DNA of 64,000 nucleotides from Xylona heveae TC161. Taxonomy: Eukaryota > Ascomycota > Xylonomycetes > Xylonales > Xylonaceae. The position numbers and the translations under genes are program-made. The stretch spans positions 1,054,001 through 1,118,000 of the forward strand of contig NW_017264195.1 of NCBI RefSeq assembly GCF_001619985.1, given 5' to 3'. Under the pieces are notes generated by a model. It ran no database searches. It saw only the letters and a program-made list of their open reading frames with translations, and was not told where the DNA came from. Shown in pieces: positions 36,701 to 47,492 of this stretch (its first letter is position 1; each line of letters starts with the position of its first letter).

Positions 36701-36948
36701 CCACTATTACTGTAGAGAAGGATGGCTCATGGCGCCCAAACGATATAAGTGGGAAACCAAAGCCTCCTATCAAGCGCTCATCCAGTGCCATGGCGCAAGG
36801 CTCTGATGACGACAATGACGGTGAGAGAAACCGAAAGAGACCGACAAGAGAGGAAATTGTTGCAGGCAACGCAAGTGACCATGCAATCCCCACTATTGAG
36901 GCAAACGTCGTCATCAAGACTGAGGACATTGATGACGATTACGACTAA
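33748..36948 (+). CDS. SP-RING (MIZ/PIAS-type) zinc-finger protein, probable SUMO E3 ligase
   Basis: A single-exon reading of 1066 residues. The first 220 residues are Ser/Pro-rich and disordered. A helical region of unknown type follows (about 240-560). Residues about 650-830 resemble a PINIT-like module (VLRCVNYTTGDNG, KAWALLPKTLEMTG). The SP-RING lies at about 900-960 with DPFSGRMFNIPARSRHCYHR, ECFDLETYL and WQCPICKN, giving the spaced Cys/His ligands. SP-RING proteins recruit the SUMO E2 Ubc9, so a SUMO ligase role is expected (family knowledge). No SAP domain was seen at the N-terminus, unlike Siz/PIAS proteins. The C-terminus is acidic (KTEDIDDDYD). The true ATG is taken at 33748; an extra upstream intron is possible. 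Confidence 0.85.
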   Translation: MMTKWKLAEAKEPSKSAQSQEETTMSSSDDLARGLKASMNGHGQVTSSPSRLTSAPPRPSPKSKHISAPRDCKPASVPNSYLNSTETQLLSSPQYGGALIKNEFDKSPVSATVTPRTRTNTGFQNAVFQSNVSQHIPSLHVAKNENYPERNPSHGSAATSSTPHFSGSAVQLGQNASAPRVPQNNAVKQTPSFLTSRANLDNNTAHQTDVSETNQLRSNVPGVGSAHSAWSPRIPAGYGNPLSILQLDLLNLSVRQDQPKPSPTIEDVRFMLLQDACQAGDWFFIHFHRLCIKKPQLGQRRSRLVDAFGREFDNPFEMLDSLLLPVKNLEYIIQFATFPNSIRLQMSPADWYLFRSALPEIKEFLLGLPTKLPALRYKCINRHIPPTPQEIANDLGLSSIILQRVIFLDVVNYIFLEPPLETLYYLGDLFRSQQREVLPLLVLASRRGGPAPHFCEYMQNQEKVLKEAFEREYAKHRQAVPFPQAVRMNGWQSITRPEELLTATDRHYWLMIGGPGLPAAREELKRHMQRLREFPHAFATDSRVAFLRGVSAPTYQGDASAGLHAPQPGGHWGMSAPGRHNVPSDSSGAGFHSQQVPPQPNEARAPIAPRSVLDQLIGPSLNPLSLETNETVNRRYPRGSMLQEISPPNPVLRCVNYTTGDNGTQPRYYQYVKAWALLPKTLEMTGKYRCVFGIDPATHGRIAKIAHTTGDPPFMRLVGPGSITYRLRCCDMENIVGGPVIENQSQYAKFYRSYLEAKTRFPPLHFMFMGVHPVFVFQARQATACGQHFPIDLTDLVRPGMVNTLVVHTIRANDQRRDTKFLLTIEILEVSEHDSIVKELVKNYVKPAEATIAEIKQCLSQRIQPDPDHRSNNAAATHDNHLHNNNNSGEIPLSDDNIVIDLRDPFSGRMFNIPARSRHCYHRECFDLETYLSARPRRAPDSPSDPDEWQCPICKNTATPIQLIVDGFLVNVRKQLEEEDLLDTTTITVEKDGSWRPNDISGKPKPPIKRSSSAMAQGSDDDNDGERNRKRPTREEIVAGNASDHAIPTIEANVVIKTEDIDDDYD

Positions 36949-38310
36949 TCTTATGAAGTTATGACATTTACGGTTACGGTTACGATTGACATGCAGCGAT
37001 GCAAAAAGTCATTAAGGAGAGCAGTGGAGTTGGGAAGCGCAGTTCTTCTTTCTTTCTTTCCGTCTCTTATTTTTTTCCTCCTCCTTTTTTTCTTCTCTTT
37101 TTCTTTGTATCCCCCTATCACTAGACAGCATTTTCAGCGGCCACGAGTCTCCGAGACTGTTACTTGCCATGCACTATTGGACTCCTTATCATCATGGACA
37201 ACGACATTTATCAGAACATGTTCATGTTTTCACCGCTGTCTCAGGTATGGTACATGTGAAACTCCGCACATGTGAATCTTTAAGATACTACCTCTTGACT
37301 TTTGCTATTAGAATGCAAGAGTCTACACGTAATAACATGCTGAGCTGTTATTATCTGTTGACATCCATTGTCATTTCTTGCCATCCATTGATATCCCCTG
37401 TCATCTTTATCATCCATCGTCTCCCCACCTGCCCATTTGCCCATCTGCCCACCCACCATCGATACCATGTCAACAAAGTCTAACATTCATCTTCGATTCT
37501 TCGCTTATATCCATCGTCTTTGTGAATACGGTGAAATCGTCCTGTCCTGTCCTGTTCGAACCAAGGCCCTTATATTATTTTGTGTGTACATTGTGTATTG
37601 TGTATCATGTATTGTGTATTGTGTATCGTATATTGTATATTGTGCGTACGCAGTATATACAGTTTCATATATATGTGCGATGTTCGTGTATATATCTTAA
37701 TAGAAAGAGAGATTTAAAAAACAAGCAAAAGAAAAAGAAAAAGGAAAAGAGGTTCGCTCAGTTCTGGTATCCTTGCTAGCTGGTCATAAGATCAATCATG
37801 AGAAAAGAAAAAGGGAAGTCGTAGAAATAAAGTGAATCATGACGGCCCGGGCCAACCAAGAGTAGGACCCCCCAAAAAAAACAGAAAGGGGAAAAGAAAA
37901 AGGAAAAGGAAAAATAAAAGTCATCGAAATAAAAAAGGATGAGGAAGAGTCAAGGGAACAACAGAGGTGTCATAGAAACAATATCTGTGAGCGAACTCCC
38001 GCTCTTGTTTCTGGCCGCGCACTGTCGCGCTTACAAAAACTCAACGTCAACATCAACGTCAACGTCAACGCCCTCGTCCTGGCCGTCTGACGTTGAAAAT
38101 AAACTCTATATCCCTCTAACTTGAGCGAGCCAAGTCTAGAGAACACGGCATTGAACCGATCGAGAATAAAGAGGGAGGGGAAAGAAAGAGACGGAGAAGG
38201 GAGTTGGGGGAGAAAGACGGAGAAAAAAAAAGATATTGAAAAAAGATACTGAAAAAAAGATACTTAAAAAAAATAGAAAAAAAAGTGAAGATGAAAAAGA
38301 AATACCACTT
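36949..38310. other. Convergent intergenic region with TGTAT and AACGTC repeats
   Basis: Non-coding. It holds a TGTGTATTG-type repeat at about 37585-37660, an AACGTC hexamer array at 38040-38072 and purine-rich DNA from 37690 to 38290. These are 3' regions of the SP-RING and transporter genes. Confidence 0.65.
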
Positions 38311-40622
38311 TTACAAGCTCTGTTTGCCCATTGTTTCAATAGGGAGCAAACACATGGCGACAAAGGCGGCAAGGAAGAGACCGCCAGAGGCGTACACGGG
38401 GGCTTTGGGATTGACTTGGCCAGCGTTGATGGCGACAATGGGAGCGCAGAAGCCAGCGACACGGTTGAGGAACGAGGCGATACCGGTGCCGGTGCCGCGG
38501 TTCGGAGCGGGGAAGACTTCGGGAGTGCTGTTGGTGAAAGAGATGGTTAGTTTTCTTGATGATTCTTTAGGTATATAACAGGAGAGAAAGGATAAGGGAG
38601 AAAGAATAAATGGGACGAAGGAGTCGAGGGGTATATGAAAAGAGAGGAAGGAAAAGAGCCAAGAAAAAAAAGCGAGAGCGAGAGGGAAGGGGAAAAAAAG
38701 GGGGAGAGAAGGGAGAGGAACGTACTAAGCGTACAAAACACCATACATGATGTTTTGGAAAAAGGCCTCGAGAGAGGAGAAGGCGACTTGATACTTGGAG
38801 TTGGTGGAGCAAGTGAATAAGAAGAGAAAGATTCCGCTAATGGCAGTGGAAATGGCCATGGTGCCCTTACGGCCAACATACTTGATGTTGACAGTGTAAT
38901 GGCCAATAATGGAACCGGGTACGCCGACGACCGAGGTGATGACATAGTCACGGTACACTACAGACGTGGGAGTCGGACCGCTAGAGCTGCCGGCGTTTGC
39001 GAGATACTGGGGCAGGAAAGCGTTGAAGAGGGGATAGCCCATGCCGATGGTGGCCCAGCAGAACCAGACAAGAATGGCTAGAATGGACATGTTAGTTTTG
39101 TGATTTGAGGTTTTTCTTTTTTGGGGAGAGAGGCGGGGGAGGGAAGAAGAGCAAGGGGGAAAGAGAAGAAAAAGGGAGGGGACACAAAAACGTACTGGTA
39201 ATGGCGAGCCTTTTGGTGTGGAAGAGGGGCTTAATCCGTTCCAAGGAGAATTTGGTAAGTTGCCGCTCAACGACTTGGAAGAAGCTCAGCTTGGTGTTGG
39301 TCTTGACCTCGCTGAGCCCGCCAACCTCGTCGAGAATCTCTTCGGTCAACCACGTGGTGGTTCTGTTCTTGTATGCGAGACCGTGCACGACGGCAACAGC
39401 TTCAGACTGGCGGCCCCGCGCGAGAAGGAATTTTGGAGATTCAAAGAGGTGGAAGAGGAAGAATCGGCACAAGAACATGGCAAAGGTGATTGCTCCGAGG
39501 GTAAAGGTAAGATATCTCCACCCCATATTGTTGTCTTTGCCGCAGCATGGCTGGCCGGGGGGAGTAAGGTTGCAGGATTTGAGGTCCGAGGCACAGCTGT
39601 AGTTGGGAATAAACGCCCACGCGACTTTTCGTGATGTTAGTAGAGGCGTCTTAGGATTTTATTTTTTTAGGAAGACAACGTACAAAACGAAGCTATCATT
39701 TGGCCGACGGGCCACCAGACAGACAACAAGGTCAAGAGTCCGCTCGAGGCCATGGGAAGGAACTCGAGGAAGAGAGCGCCATCGACAGGAAGGTTACCGC
39801 CAACTCCGGTTCCGAGAGCGGAAAACATGCCGCAAACTCCGATCCAGTTGGGACCCCCGCCAACGGCAAGACCAAAAACACCAGCGATGAAGAGGGTCAT
39901 GTTGAAGGCCAGCCGACGACCCACTACGTCAGAGCCGATACCCCAAACACTGGCGCCGATGCAAAGACCTAAAAAGGTCGCCAAAGTCGTATATCGCACA
40001 TTGGTGGTGTCAACACCAAACTCTGCGGACAGTGACGGAAGAGTCAAAGCAACTCCCTGGAAAAAGAATAAGGGTCAGATCAATATACGATGATTCATTC
40101 GTTCGTTGAAGATATTATACCTGAAGCCAAAGGCTATGCGCATAAAGTCAGTTGACATGTCCAAATGCCACGTGAAAAGGTACACTCTACTCACTTGTCT
40201 GCAAACCATCCAAAACCACACAGCGCAAACAGCTGCCAGTTGTATCGGCCCATACCAATGTCTTGAATGGCCAAATTGATGAGTTTTGATTTGCCTACAG
40301 CATGTCAGTCCCGGAAAACTGCCGCCTAAAAAAATAATATGTACTTACGGTCGTAGACACTATCGTGACCCGAAGCAGCGACTTCGTGAGCAATTTCGGC
40401 CCTCAATCCTTCAATAGTGTAAGGGCTGTAGGTTTCGCTGTTGCGATGAGGCTGCTCCTCATCATTGGCACCGTTAGGGCTGGTTTTTCCATCAATACCA
40501 TCAAGCTTCTCATCGCCAGCCGTCACCACCGATCTGTGCCGATGAGCATCCCGCAGAGGTACTAGAACGCCGGGGAAATCGGAAACATCGTGCTTCCGGA
40601 ACGGATTTACAAACAATTGCAT
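38311..40622 (-). CDS. MFS transporter, SV2/SVOP-like
   Basis: Twelve-helix major-facilitator permease, probably plasma membrane; substrate unknown. The start MQLFVNPFRKHDVSDFPG at 40622 gives a polar N-terminus of about 90 residues. Exons then carry NWQLFALCGFGWFAD, LWLQGVALTLPSLSAEFG, the motif-A-like GSDVVGRRLAF, VGGNLPVDGALFLEFLP and FQNIMYGVLYA joined to YTPEVFPAPNRGTGTGIASF. The end is ETMGKQSL with TAA at 38311-38313. There are at least six introns; several (about 38541-38729, 39084-39195) are longer and strongly pyrimidine-rich. An upstream in-frame region without ATG extends to 40835, so a further 5' exon cannot be excluded. The acidic residue pattern is that of organic-ion/sugar-like SV2 relatives rather than hexose transporters. 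Confidence 0.85.
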
Positions 40623-43497
40623 CTCGGGCAAATTGGCGCTTTGGGCAGTAGAAATGAAGCGTCCACGGAGATGTGTTTGCTGCGTTGGGCTGTACTCGAG
40701 GACCCGTTGCTGCGTAGGGCTGACCAAACTAAGGCGCTCTGGGCGAGGTCGCGTGGGCTGTCTGTCAAGCTCTCGTTCAAGCTCAATGCGTTGTTTTTTC
40801 CTATACGAGTTGGCGCAATCGATATGACGCTTCAACGATCAGTTCAACAAAATAGTATTGTTGCGTTGGGCGGAGCTATCGCGGGTGAGGATCTTTGCAC
40901 GAGGCGGATTGATCACCAGGCACGCATCCACATGTAGATCACCGCAGAGATCTGATTGCCAAAGTCGAATGCAAGCTGATATTCAGCTTCAAGGCTCTTT
41001 CTTATAAAGGGTGGTTTTTTTTGATACAAGATTGTTTTGGCCTCCGCCTGACAGCAATCGCTCAAAAAGGTAAAAGTTAGAAGGAAAAGAAAAGATAGGA
41101 TAAGAGGGCCGGGATTCAGGGCGCTTTAGTACTGGTATCCGACGATGGATGGTCCGGCGTAAAGATAAAAGCGTCAGTAGGTAAAAAATCCTCTCTCCGC
41201 AGACTGAACCAATAACATGATTATTCGCGGCGTAATATTCTCCGGAAGCTTTTCCTTTTGGTGCAAGTTGCACCAACGTACGTAAGTACAGTAGTGGGGG
41301 CCTGAAGACGGTTCCTTTTGAGCGACAAGGTTTAGCCGTGGTACGGCCCACATTAACGGGGAAGAGGTTGCTGTAGAAGGTTTAGTTGCCCGCCGAGAAA
41401 TATATGGTGTTGGAACCTGGGCCATCTGGGACTAACCACCCCTCGCCCACTTCTTGCTCCCGGTCTATGCCCCCTTAGAACGTCACAAATCTCTGTGTGA
41501 TTCGCCGGAAGTTTATTAAGGTCGAATTGAAGTTCTGCTTGGCGCTCGGCTGACTGCTCCACTATGAACACATCGAAACGCGGGGCATGACCACATAGGA
41601 ATTAGATTATTTTGCCGTACCTGTTTCCATCGCAAAAAGTCAAATCTCGATCTCGGCCCTGATGCTCACGTGGTGGTCAGAGTTCGGAGCCCTAAAGGTT
41701 GGTAGCAAGGATTTTCCAGGGACAAGACGACCAATTGCTAACCTAGAAGATGATAAGGTAGGAGTTCAGTGCTTGCCTGGGTTGCATCTTTTAGGTACGT
41801 TTCGAACATTTATCGACTGATGCTACCTACCGGTAGGTCTCGCGCTATATTCTCAGTGAATTGGGTTCCTTTTGTGGAGTTGCCTCGTTATCTGTTTGCA
41901 TTAGTGACACACGCCCGCATTCACAGAGACTAGTGCTGGCTCCTGTGGCGATTTGAGGCCTCATACAGGGTCCAGGCAGAGTAACGGTGCATACCCTTCA
42001 AACGCAAAGAAAATGGGGACTGTGATTGGACTGATATCTGTCAACGGGACGATCTGGCTGGAAAATCCCCCACTGTAAATAGCTGCTGCTTTTGGTTTAG
42101 TGTGAGGGTGGGGTGGCTGCTTGCATATCAGCGACTTGATACTAGTAGCCAGTACCTGCAAAAACTGCAAGTTAAAAAGATGATTGGAGTACTCTGTACT
42201 TACAGAGACTGAACGAAAGCCCACACACGAGAGATATCCCCTTCTGAACAGCAGCATCGATTGGCCAATGGGAGAGGGTGAGATAGCAGAGTACGTTACC
42301 TGTCTCAAATCTCCAACTTGCACTGAATTGCTTTTCGGGACACTTGCTGGTCCTCATTTCCCCCTGTCAACTGTGGTGATAGATAACAGGCTCGGGATCT
42401 CTATTCCCGAATCGTCATAGGGGAAGTCGCTATGCTATGGAATTGAAAGGTCAAGATGATAAAGGGGAGATTGGACACTTGAAACGTTCCATCAATGATA
42501 AGCATAGCTTCTCTGCCTTGGTCAATCCGTTTGTCCCAAATCTGCCTCAGTTTCCCGTAGACGGGTACCTCGTCAAGTAGCGAGAACTGTCTACCATAAA
42601 ACACTCCTCGCTTCTTATCTGAGTGACAAATCTGGGGAACAAGATAGGCGTAGCCTATTTCACGATTTGGCAGACTGCTTCCCAAGGTGCTTCCTGCACA
42701 CTGTCATCAGGAATGTATTGACGAGATTAAGACAAAGCTTAGCATTGAATGATACGCATCTGGGTTGACTGGCTTAGAGAGTATGACTCGGAGCAGGAAA
42801 AGGATCCTCTAACCAAGAGAAAGGCGCTCAAGATTGTGAGGTTGAGATAGGCAAATGCTCGGCCTGTTGACTTCAGTCGGTGCTCTGAATGGCTTATTCA
42901 ATGGCAGTGCCACAGGCTAATTGGAATTAATGAATTGACACCATAGAAATATGTCGCTCACGAACCTTGAGGCTATCAAAAACAATGACAGTGTTCTCGG
43001 CATGCACTGCCTCAGACGTAATACCTACCATGGATGGTATAGGCAACTTTAGCGAAAGCCGGAGGGTGGCTTGTCTGGTCGCGCGCACCGCCTCTCAGGC
43101 TCTGGTGGTACTTTGCCTCATTCATTGATTCTGACAGTGCTTTTACCCATACTTTTCCTGGCCTGGGGACCCTGCTGATTGGCTAAATTTTGTATTTTGA
43201 TGCAAGATGACTCCACGAAGATCAGCCTTGTGGCCAACTTACTAGTATTACTCCATCATCATCATCATCATCATCAACTCCTCATTTCCTCCGTCTTGAA
43301 TATCAACTAAGGAAATTTTCTACACCAATTTGAGGCTTTGCACTCCATAGCTCACTTTCTAGTCAAAACGCAAATCGGTCTCTTGACGGCATTTATATAA
43401 TACTCTTACGTCTTTTCATTTCATTTTTAAGACAAATTGAATTTGTCGCAGCCTTGTCATTCGCCTTGTGTTTGCAATTACTTAGAAACCTTTAGAC
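40623..43497. other. Gene-poor intergenic region, 2.9 kb
   Basis: No supported gene. A minus-strand open frame at 42401-42685 looks somewhat protein-like but is not recognised. A CAT/ATC microsatellite lies at 43255-43278 and repeated TACCTACCGGTAGGT-type words occur near 41825. It includes promoters of the transporter (-) and the Gly/Ser-rich protein (+). Confidence 0.5.
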
Positions 43498-44724
43498 ATG
43501 AAGATTCTCCTAACAGCGGCATTGCTGCTTGCTTGCGCCTGTCTCCTTGATGCTCTGTCAATACCTGGCCGAGATGTTTCAGTTTTTCGAAGAGGGGCAG
43601 AAGCACTTGGCGAGCTAATTGATCCATCTTCTCCTACCTTGAAAGACCTAGAAAAGCGAAGAGGAGGAGGCGGCGGCGGCGGCCGTGGCGGGGGTGGATC
43701 AGGTGGGAAAAGTGGTGGAAAGAGTAGTGGTAGCGGTGGTAAGTAAACTCTCTCTCCTTCAGTTCGATATTACACCTACCAACATGGACCGCTTGCAGGA
43801 GGGAGCAAATCTGGAGGCTCCAAGTCGAGTGGCTCCACGTCAAGCGGTTCCAAGTCTGGTGGGTATTCGTCATTCCGTCCTCCATCAGATTCCTCCCGTT
43901 CTACTCCTTCAAGCCCATATTACCCAAGTAATGGTGGTTGGGGCACCAGCTATTATGGTGGCTCTCGTGGTTGGGGTTGGCCTTATGTTGTCACGTATTA
44001 TTATCACGATGATGATGATGGTGGTAGTGGTGGCAATGAAGATGGCCGCCAGGGTGGGTTGGCGGCAGATGCAGTCAAGTCATAAATAAACTCATTGTAC
44101 TCCAGCTGACAGGTGTGTATAGGCGGCTCTAAATCTGGAGGTTCTTCCTCTTCTTCCCGTTCGTCCAATGCAGGCGGTCAGACCAAGTCTGGTTCAGGAC
44201 CTCGACCTGCATATGGCGGGTATTACGGAGGTGGTGCAGCCGTTCCCTACTCTGCAGGTCGGCGCTCACCTCTAGGAATCGCGCCGTTCTTGCTTCCAGT
44301 CGGAGCGCTGGCATTCTTTCCTGGCCTCTGGCTCTACGGAGCTTATGCCTATCCTTATGGTCATCCCTACACCTTCCACAACAGTTCAGCAACAAACGCA
44401 ACCAATCCAAATGGTGTCAATCAGACTTTGCCCGTGGAATGTTTCTGCCAGCAATACAGCGTCTGCGGCTGCGACAGCAACAACAACACTGCTTACATAC
44501 AGTCTCTGCTTGGCAATGGCAGCGAAAGCTCCATGAATAGTAGCTTAGTACACGTTGCCGAGGTTAACGGCACGCAGACCATTTTAATTAACGGTACCTT
44601 GCCTAATGGCACAACCGCTGCAGGATCAACATCCGGCGCTGGCGGCATGCAGCAGATGCTGCTTCAGCAAGCCGGCTATTGGGTGATTGCGGTCATGGTT
44701 GGCGGTGCCGTCTGGCTGATATAA
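43498..44724 (+). CDS. Secreted Gly/Ser-rich, probably GPI-anchored protein (DUF7732-like)
   Basis: Probable cell-surface protein. Exon 1 (43498-43738) encodes a clear signal peptide (MKILLTAALLLACACLLDAL), a Lys-Arg site (EKRRGGGG) and a Gly/Ser tract. Exon 2 (43799-43858) and exon 3 (44123-44724) are joined in phase 1 and give 300 residues. Exon 3 encodes YGGYYGGGAAVPY, GIAPFLLPVGALAFFPG-type hydrophobic sequence, a four-Cys motif (CFCQQYSVCGC), several N-glycosylation sites and a hydrophobic C-terminal tail (GYWVIAVMVGGAVWLI) typical of GPI signals. I match this to the DUF7732 family from memory. If exon 2 reads through, a different Gly/Tyr/Asp-rich C-terminus ends at 44085, giving 175 residues without the anchor. 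Confidence 0.8.
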
Positions 44725-45725
44725 TTTTTGCCTAACGTATCGTTCAACCCATACATGTATTATTTCATTTCCCTCCACCTTTAATTTTTGTTTTTGGTTC
44801 CTGAGCTTTCGAGATTCACGACTTTTCAAGTATGGGAAACTTTTTGGATTCTGTGGAACGCATGGGGGAACTATACACTGGATCAGACAAATTGTCGAAG
44901 ACTGATCAATCTATACCCAAGATGATTTTTTAAGGTTCTTTTACGCACAATCATGGCTACTCTGTTTCAAAATTACCAAATATTCGCATATTACATATGG
45001 TATTGCAATCGAATATTCAAATGCACAAATCTTCATAAAACTGCATAATATGGTTATGGAGCACGGTCGGCCAAGGTGTCATGGCTCAATCACTAATTGG
45101 CTCGCCTTGATTGGCTAACCGAAGCAGGGGGCTTGTCTGGGGGGCTCATGCGTTACTGGGGTTATCCAGCGGAATCTCTCCCGCAGTAACCAAAGATGAT
45201 GACATCGTCGTCATGTAATGCATCCAGTCTAAACAATGCAGAGAGTAAGCAAGGAAATCGATCAATTGCGTGCCCTTGATGCTGGGAGTGTTCAGCTCAG
45301 CCATTTGCTCTGCAACGACGTAAATCAATCAAAGCAAAAGAAGCGGAACTTATTTCACAAGGTCCTCCCCATTCTGTAGACTGCTAGCATTTTGTAAACG
45401 AATCCGACATCATCATCATCAGACTATCGCTGCCTGACCCCGCTATTTGCACAGTGATTGGATCTTGCTGGCTATTCTCATTGCATCTTCCCCACACGTC
45501 CCTGGCCCTCGCCTTTATCTTCCCTCTCTTTATGTTGTCAGGTCGACTATCCTTTTCAATCTACAATAACGCTCAAAGGGCAACCAGTTCTAAGCTTCTC
45601 ACCCAACCTAGCTCACTTGTAGGTTTTCATCAATGAGATAGCTGGCAATTGGTCATTACTGACACATCCCCGGGCAGCTCCAATCACGCATACCCAGAGC
45701 ATTTTTATCGTCCACATCTCGTATT
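44725..45725. other. Intergenic, 1 kb
   Basis: 3' region of the Gly/Ser-rich gene and promoter of the Rieske-AIF gene. No gene supported. A CATCATCAT tract occurs near 45410. Confidence 0.5.
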
Positions 45726-47492
45726 ATGGCGACACACGAGTTCAAGCTCAAAGACCTTACGAAACTTGACCTTCAGCCTGGCGAGAAGCGTGAGGTCGAG
45801 GTCGAGGGAGTTGAGAATGGCAAAGTCTTACTCGTCCAAGTTGGGGACAAGACTCATGCTGTTGGACCAAAATGTACCCATTATGGCGCACCTTTGAAGA
45901 ATGGTGTCGTGACGCCTGAAGGCAGACTAACGTGCCCCTGGCATGGAGGTGAGAAAGATCTATATGCCGTGCTTGAATGTGTTGATACTAATACGCCCGC
46001 AGCGTGCTTCAAAGTCAGCACTGGCGACATTGAGGACTCGCCCGCTCCGGATCCAATCGCGACCTTTGGCATTGCAGAGAAAACCGGCGCCGTTTATATT
46101 ACAGGAGATGAGAAGACTATTCAGTCAGGAAGGGTCCAACCCAATATGGCTTGCTCTGTCACTGGCTCTGAAAAGGTTGTCATTGTTGGAGGGTATGGCT
46201 TATTCCTTTCAATATGCACGCCTCTAACACAGATGTACTGACAAGTTTGGGAAAATAGTGGAAGCGGATGCTTTGGCGCACTTAGCGGTTTGCGGACGGG
46301 TGGTTTCAAAGGACAAATCACTGTCATTTCACTCGAACCCTACCCCCCGATCGACCGGACCAAGCTTTCTAAAGCCCTCCTGACCGATGTGTCCAAATTG
46401 ACTTGGCGACCCAAGGAATATTGGAGTGGTGCCTCAATTGACCTGATCAACGACGAAGTTACCAAGGTGGACTTTGCCAGCAAATCAGTAACCACAAAGA
46501 AGGGCGCGCACTATCCGTATACCAAGCTTGTCCTGGCTACTGGTGGCGTTCCCAATCAGCTTCCCTTGCCGGGCTTTAAAGAACTTGACAATATTTTCCT
46601 TCTCCGAACGGTACCGGATGCCGAAGCCATCGTATCTGCCGTTGGGGACAATGGTAAGAAAATTGTGGTAATTGGCAGCTCTTTCATTGGCATGGAAATT
46701 TCCAACTGCCTCGCTCAGAAGGGTAACACAGTCACATGCGTTGGACAAGAGAGTGCACCAATGGAGCGTGTCATGGGAACCAAGGTGGGCAAGATATTTC
46801 AGTCTTTACTTGAGAAGAATGGAGTCAAGTTTAAGTTGGGAGCCGCCGTGGACAAAGCTACTCCATCGAGCAACAACTCCAAGAGTGTAGGCGCAGTACA
46901 CCTCAAGGATGGCACCGATCTGGAAGCCGACCTTGTCGTGCTAGGAATTGGTGTCAAGCCTGCAACAGGATTCCTTAAAGATGCAAAGGAAATTGAACTT
47001 CTCAAGGATGGCTCGCTCAAGACAGACGAATCATTTGCGGTTACGGGCCTACAAGACGTCTATGCTATTGGAGATATTGCTTCTTACCCCTACCATGGCC
47101 CCGGCGGCGACGGAGAACTCACCCGGATTGAGCACTGGAACGTTGCGCAAAACGCGGGCCGAAGCGTCGCGAATTCTATTGCTCACCCTGGCGCAAAGCC
47201 GAAGCCATTTATTCCTGTTTTCTGGTCTGCACTGGGCTCGCAACTGCGGTATTGTGGTAACACTCACAATGGCTATGACGACGTTGTGATCAAGGGCGAG
47301 CCTGAACAAGCCAAGTTTGTAGCATACTACACCCGGGGCGAGACCGTTGTTGCTGTCGCAAGCATGCAAATGGATCCCATCATGACCAAGAGCGCCGAGC
47401 TGATGCGCAGAGATGGGATGCCCAGCAAGAGTGAGATTGAGAAAGGCGTCAACCCCCTGGACTTGAGCGTTCCTAGCGGGGTCAAGATTTAA
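45726..47492 (+). CDS. Rieske-domain AIF-like NAD(P)H oxidoreductase (AIFM3-type)
   Basis: FAD-dependent pyridine-nucleotide oxidoreductase with an N-terminal Rieske [2Fe-2S] domain, the architecture of human AIFM3 and fungal relatives. Exons 45726-45948, 46003-46192 and 46259-47492 give 548 residues. The Rieske ligands are CTHYGAPL and, across intron 1, CPWHGACF (residues about 50-80). The FAD Rossmann motif is VVIVGGGSGCFGA (across intron 2) and the NAD motif is KIVVIGSSFIGMEISNCLA. Then come ATGGVPNQLPLPG and the second FAD motif YAIGDIASYPY. No mitochondrial targeting sequence is seen at this start (MATHEFKLKDL). A cell-death or redox role is inferred from family only. Confidence 0.92.
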
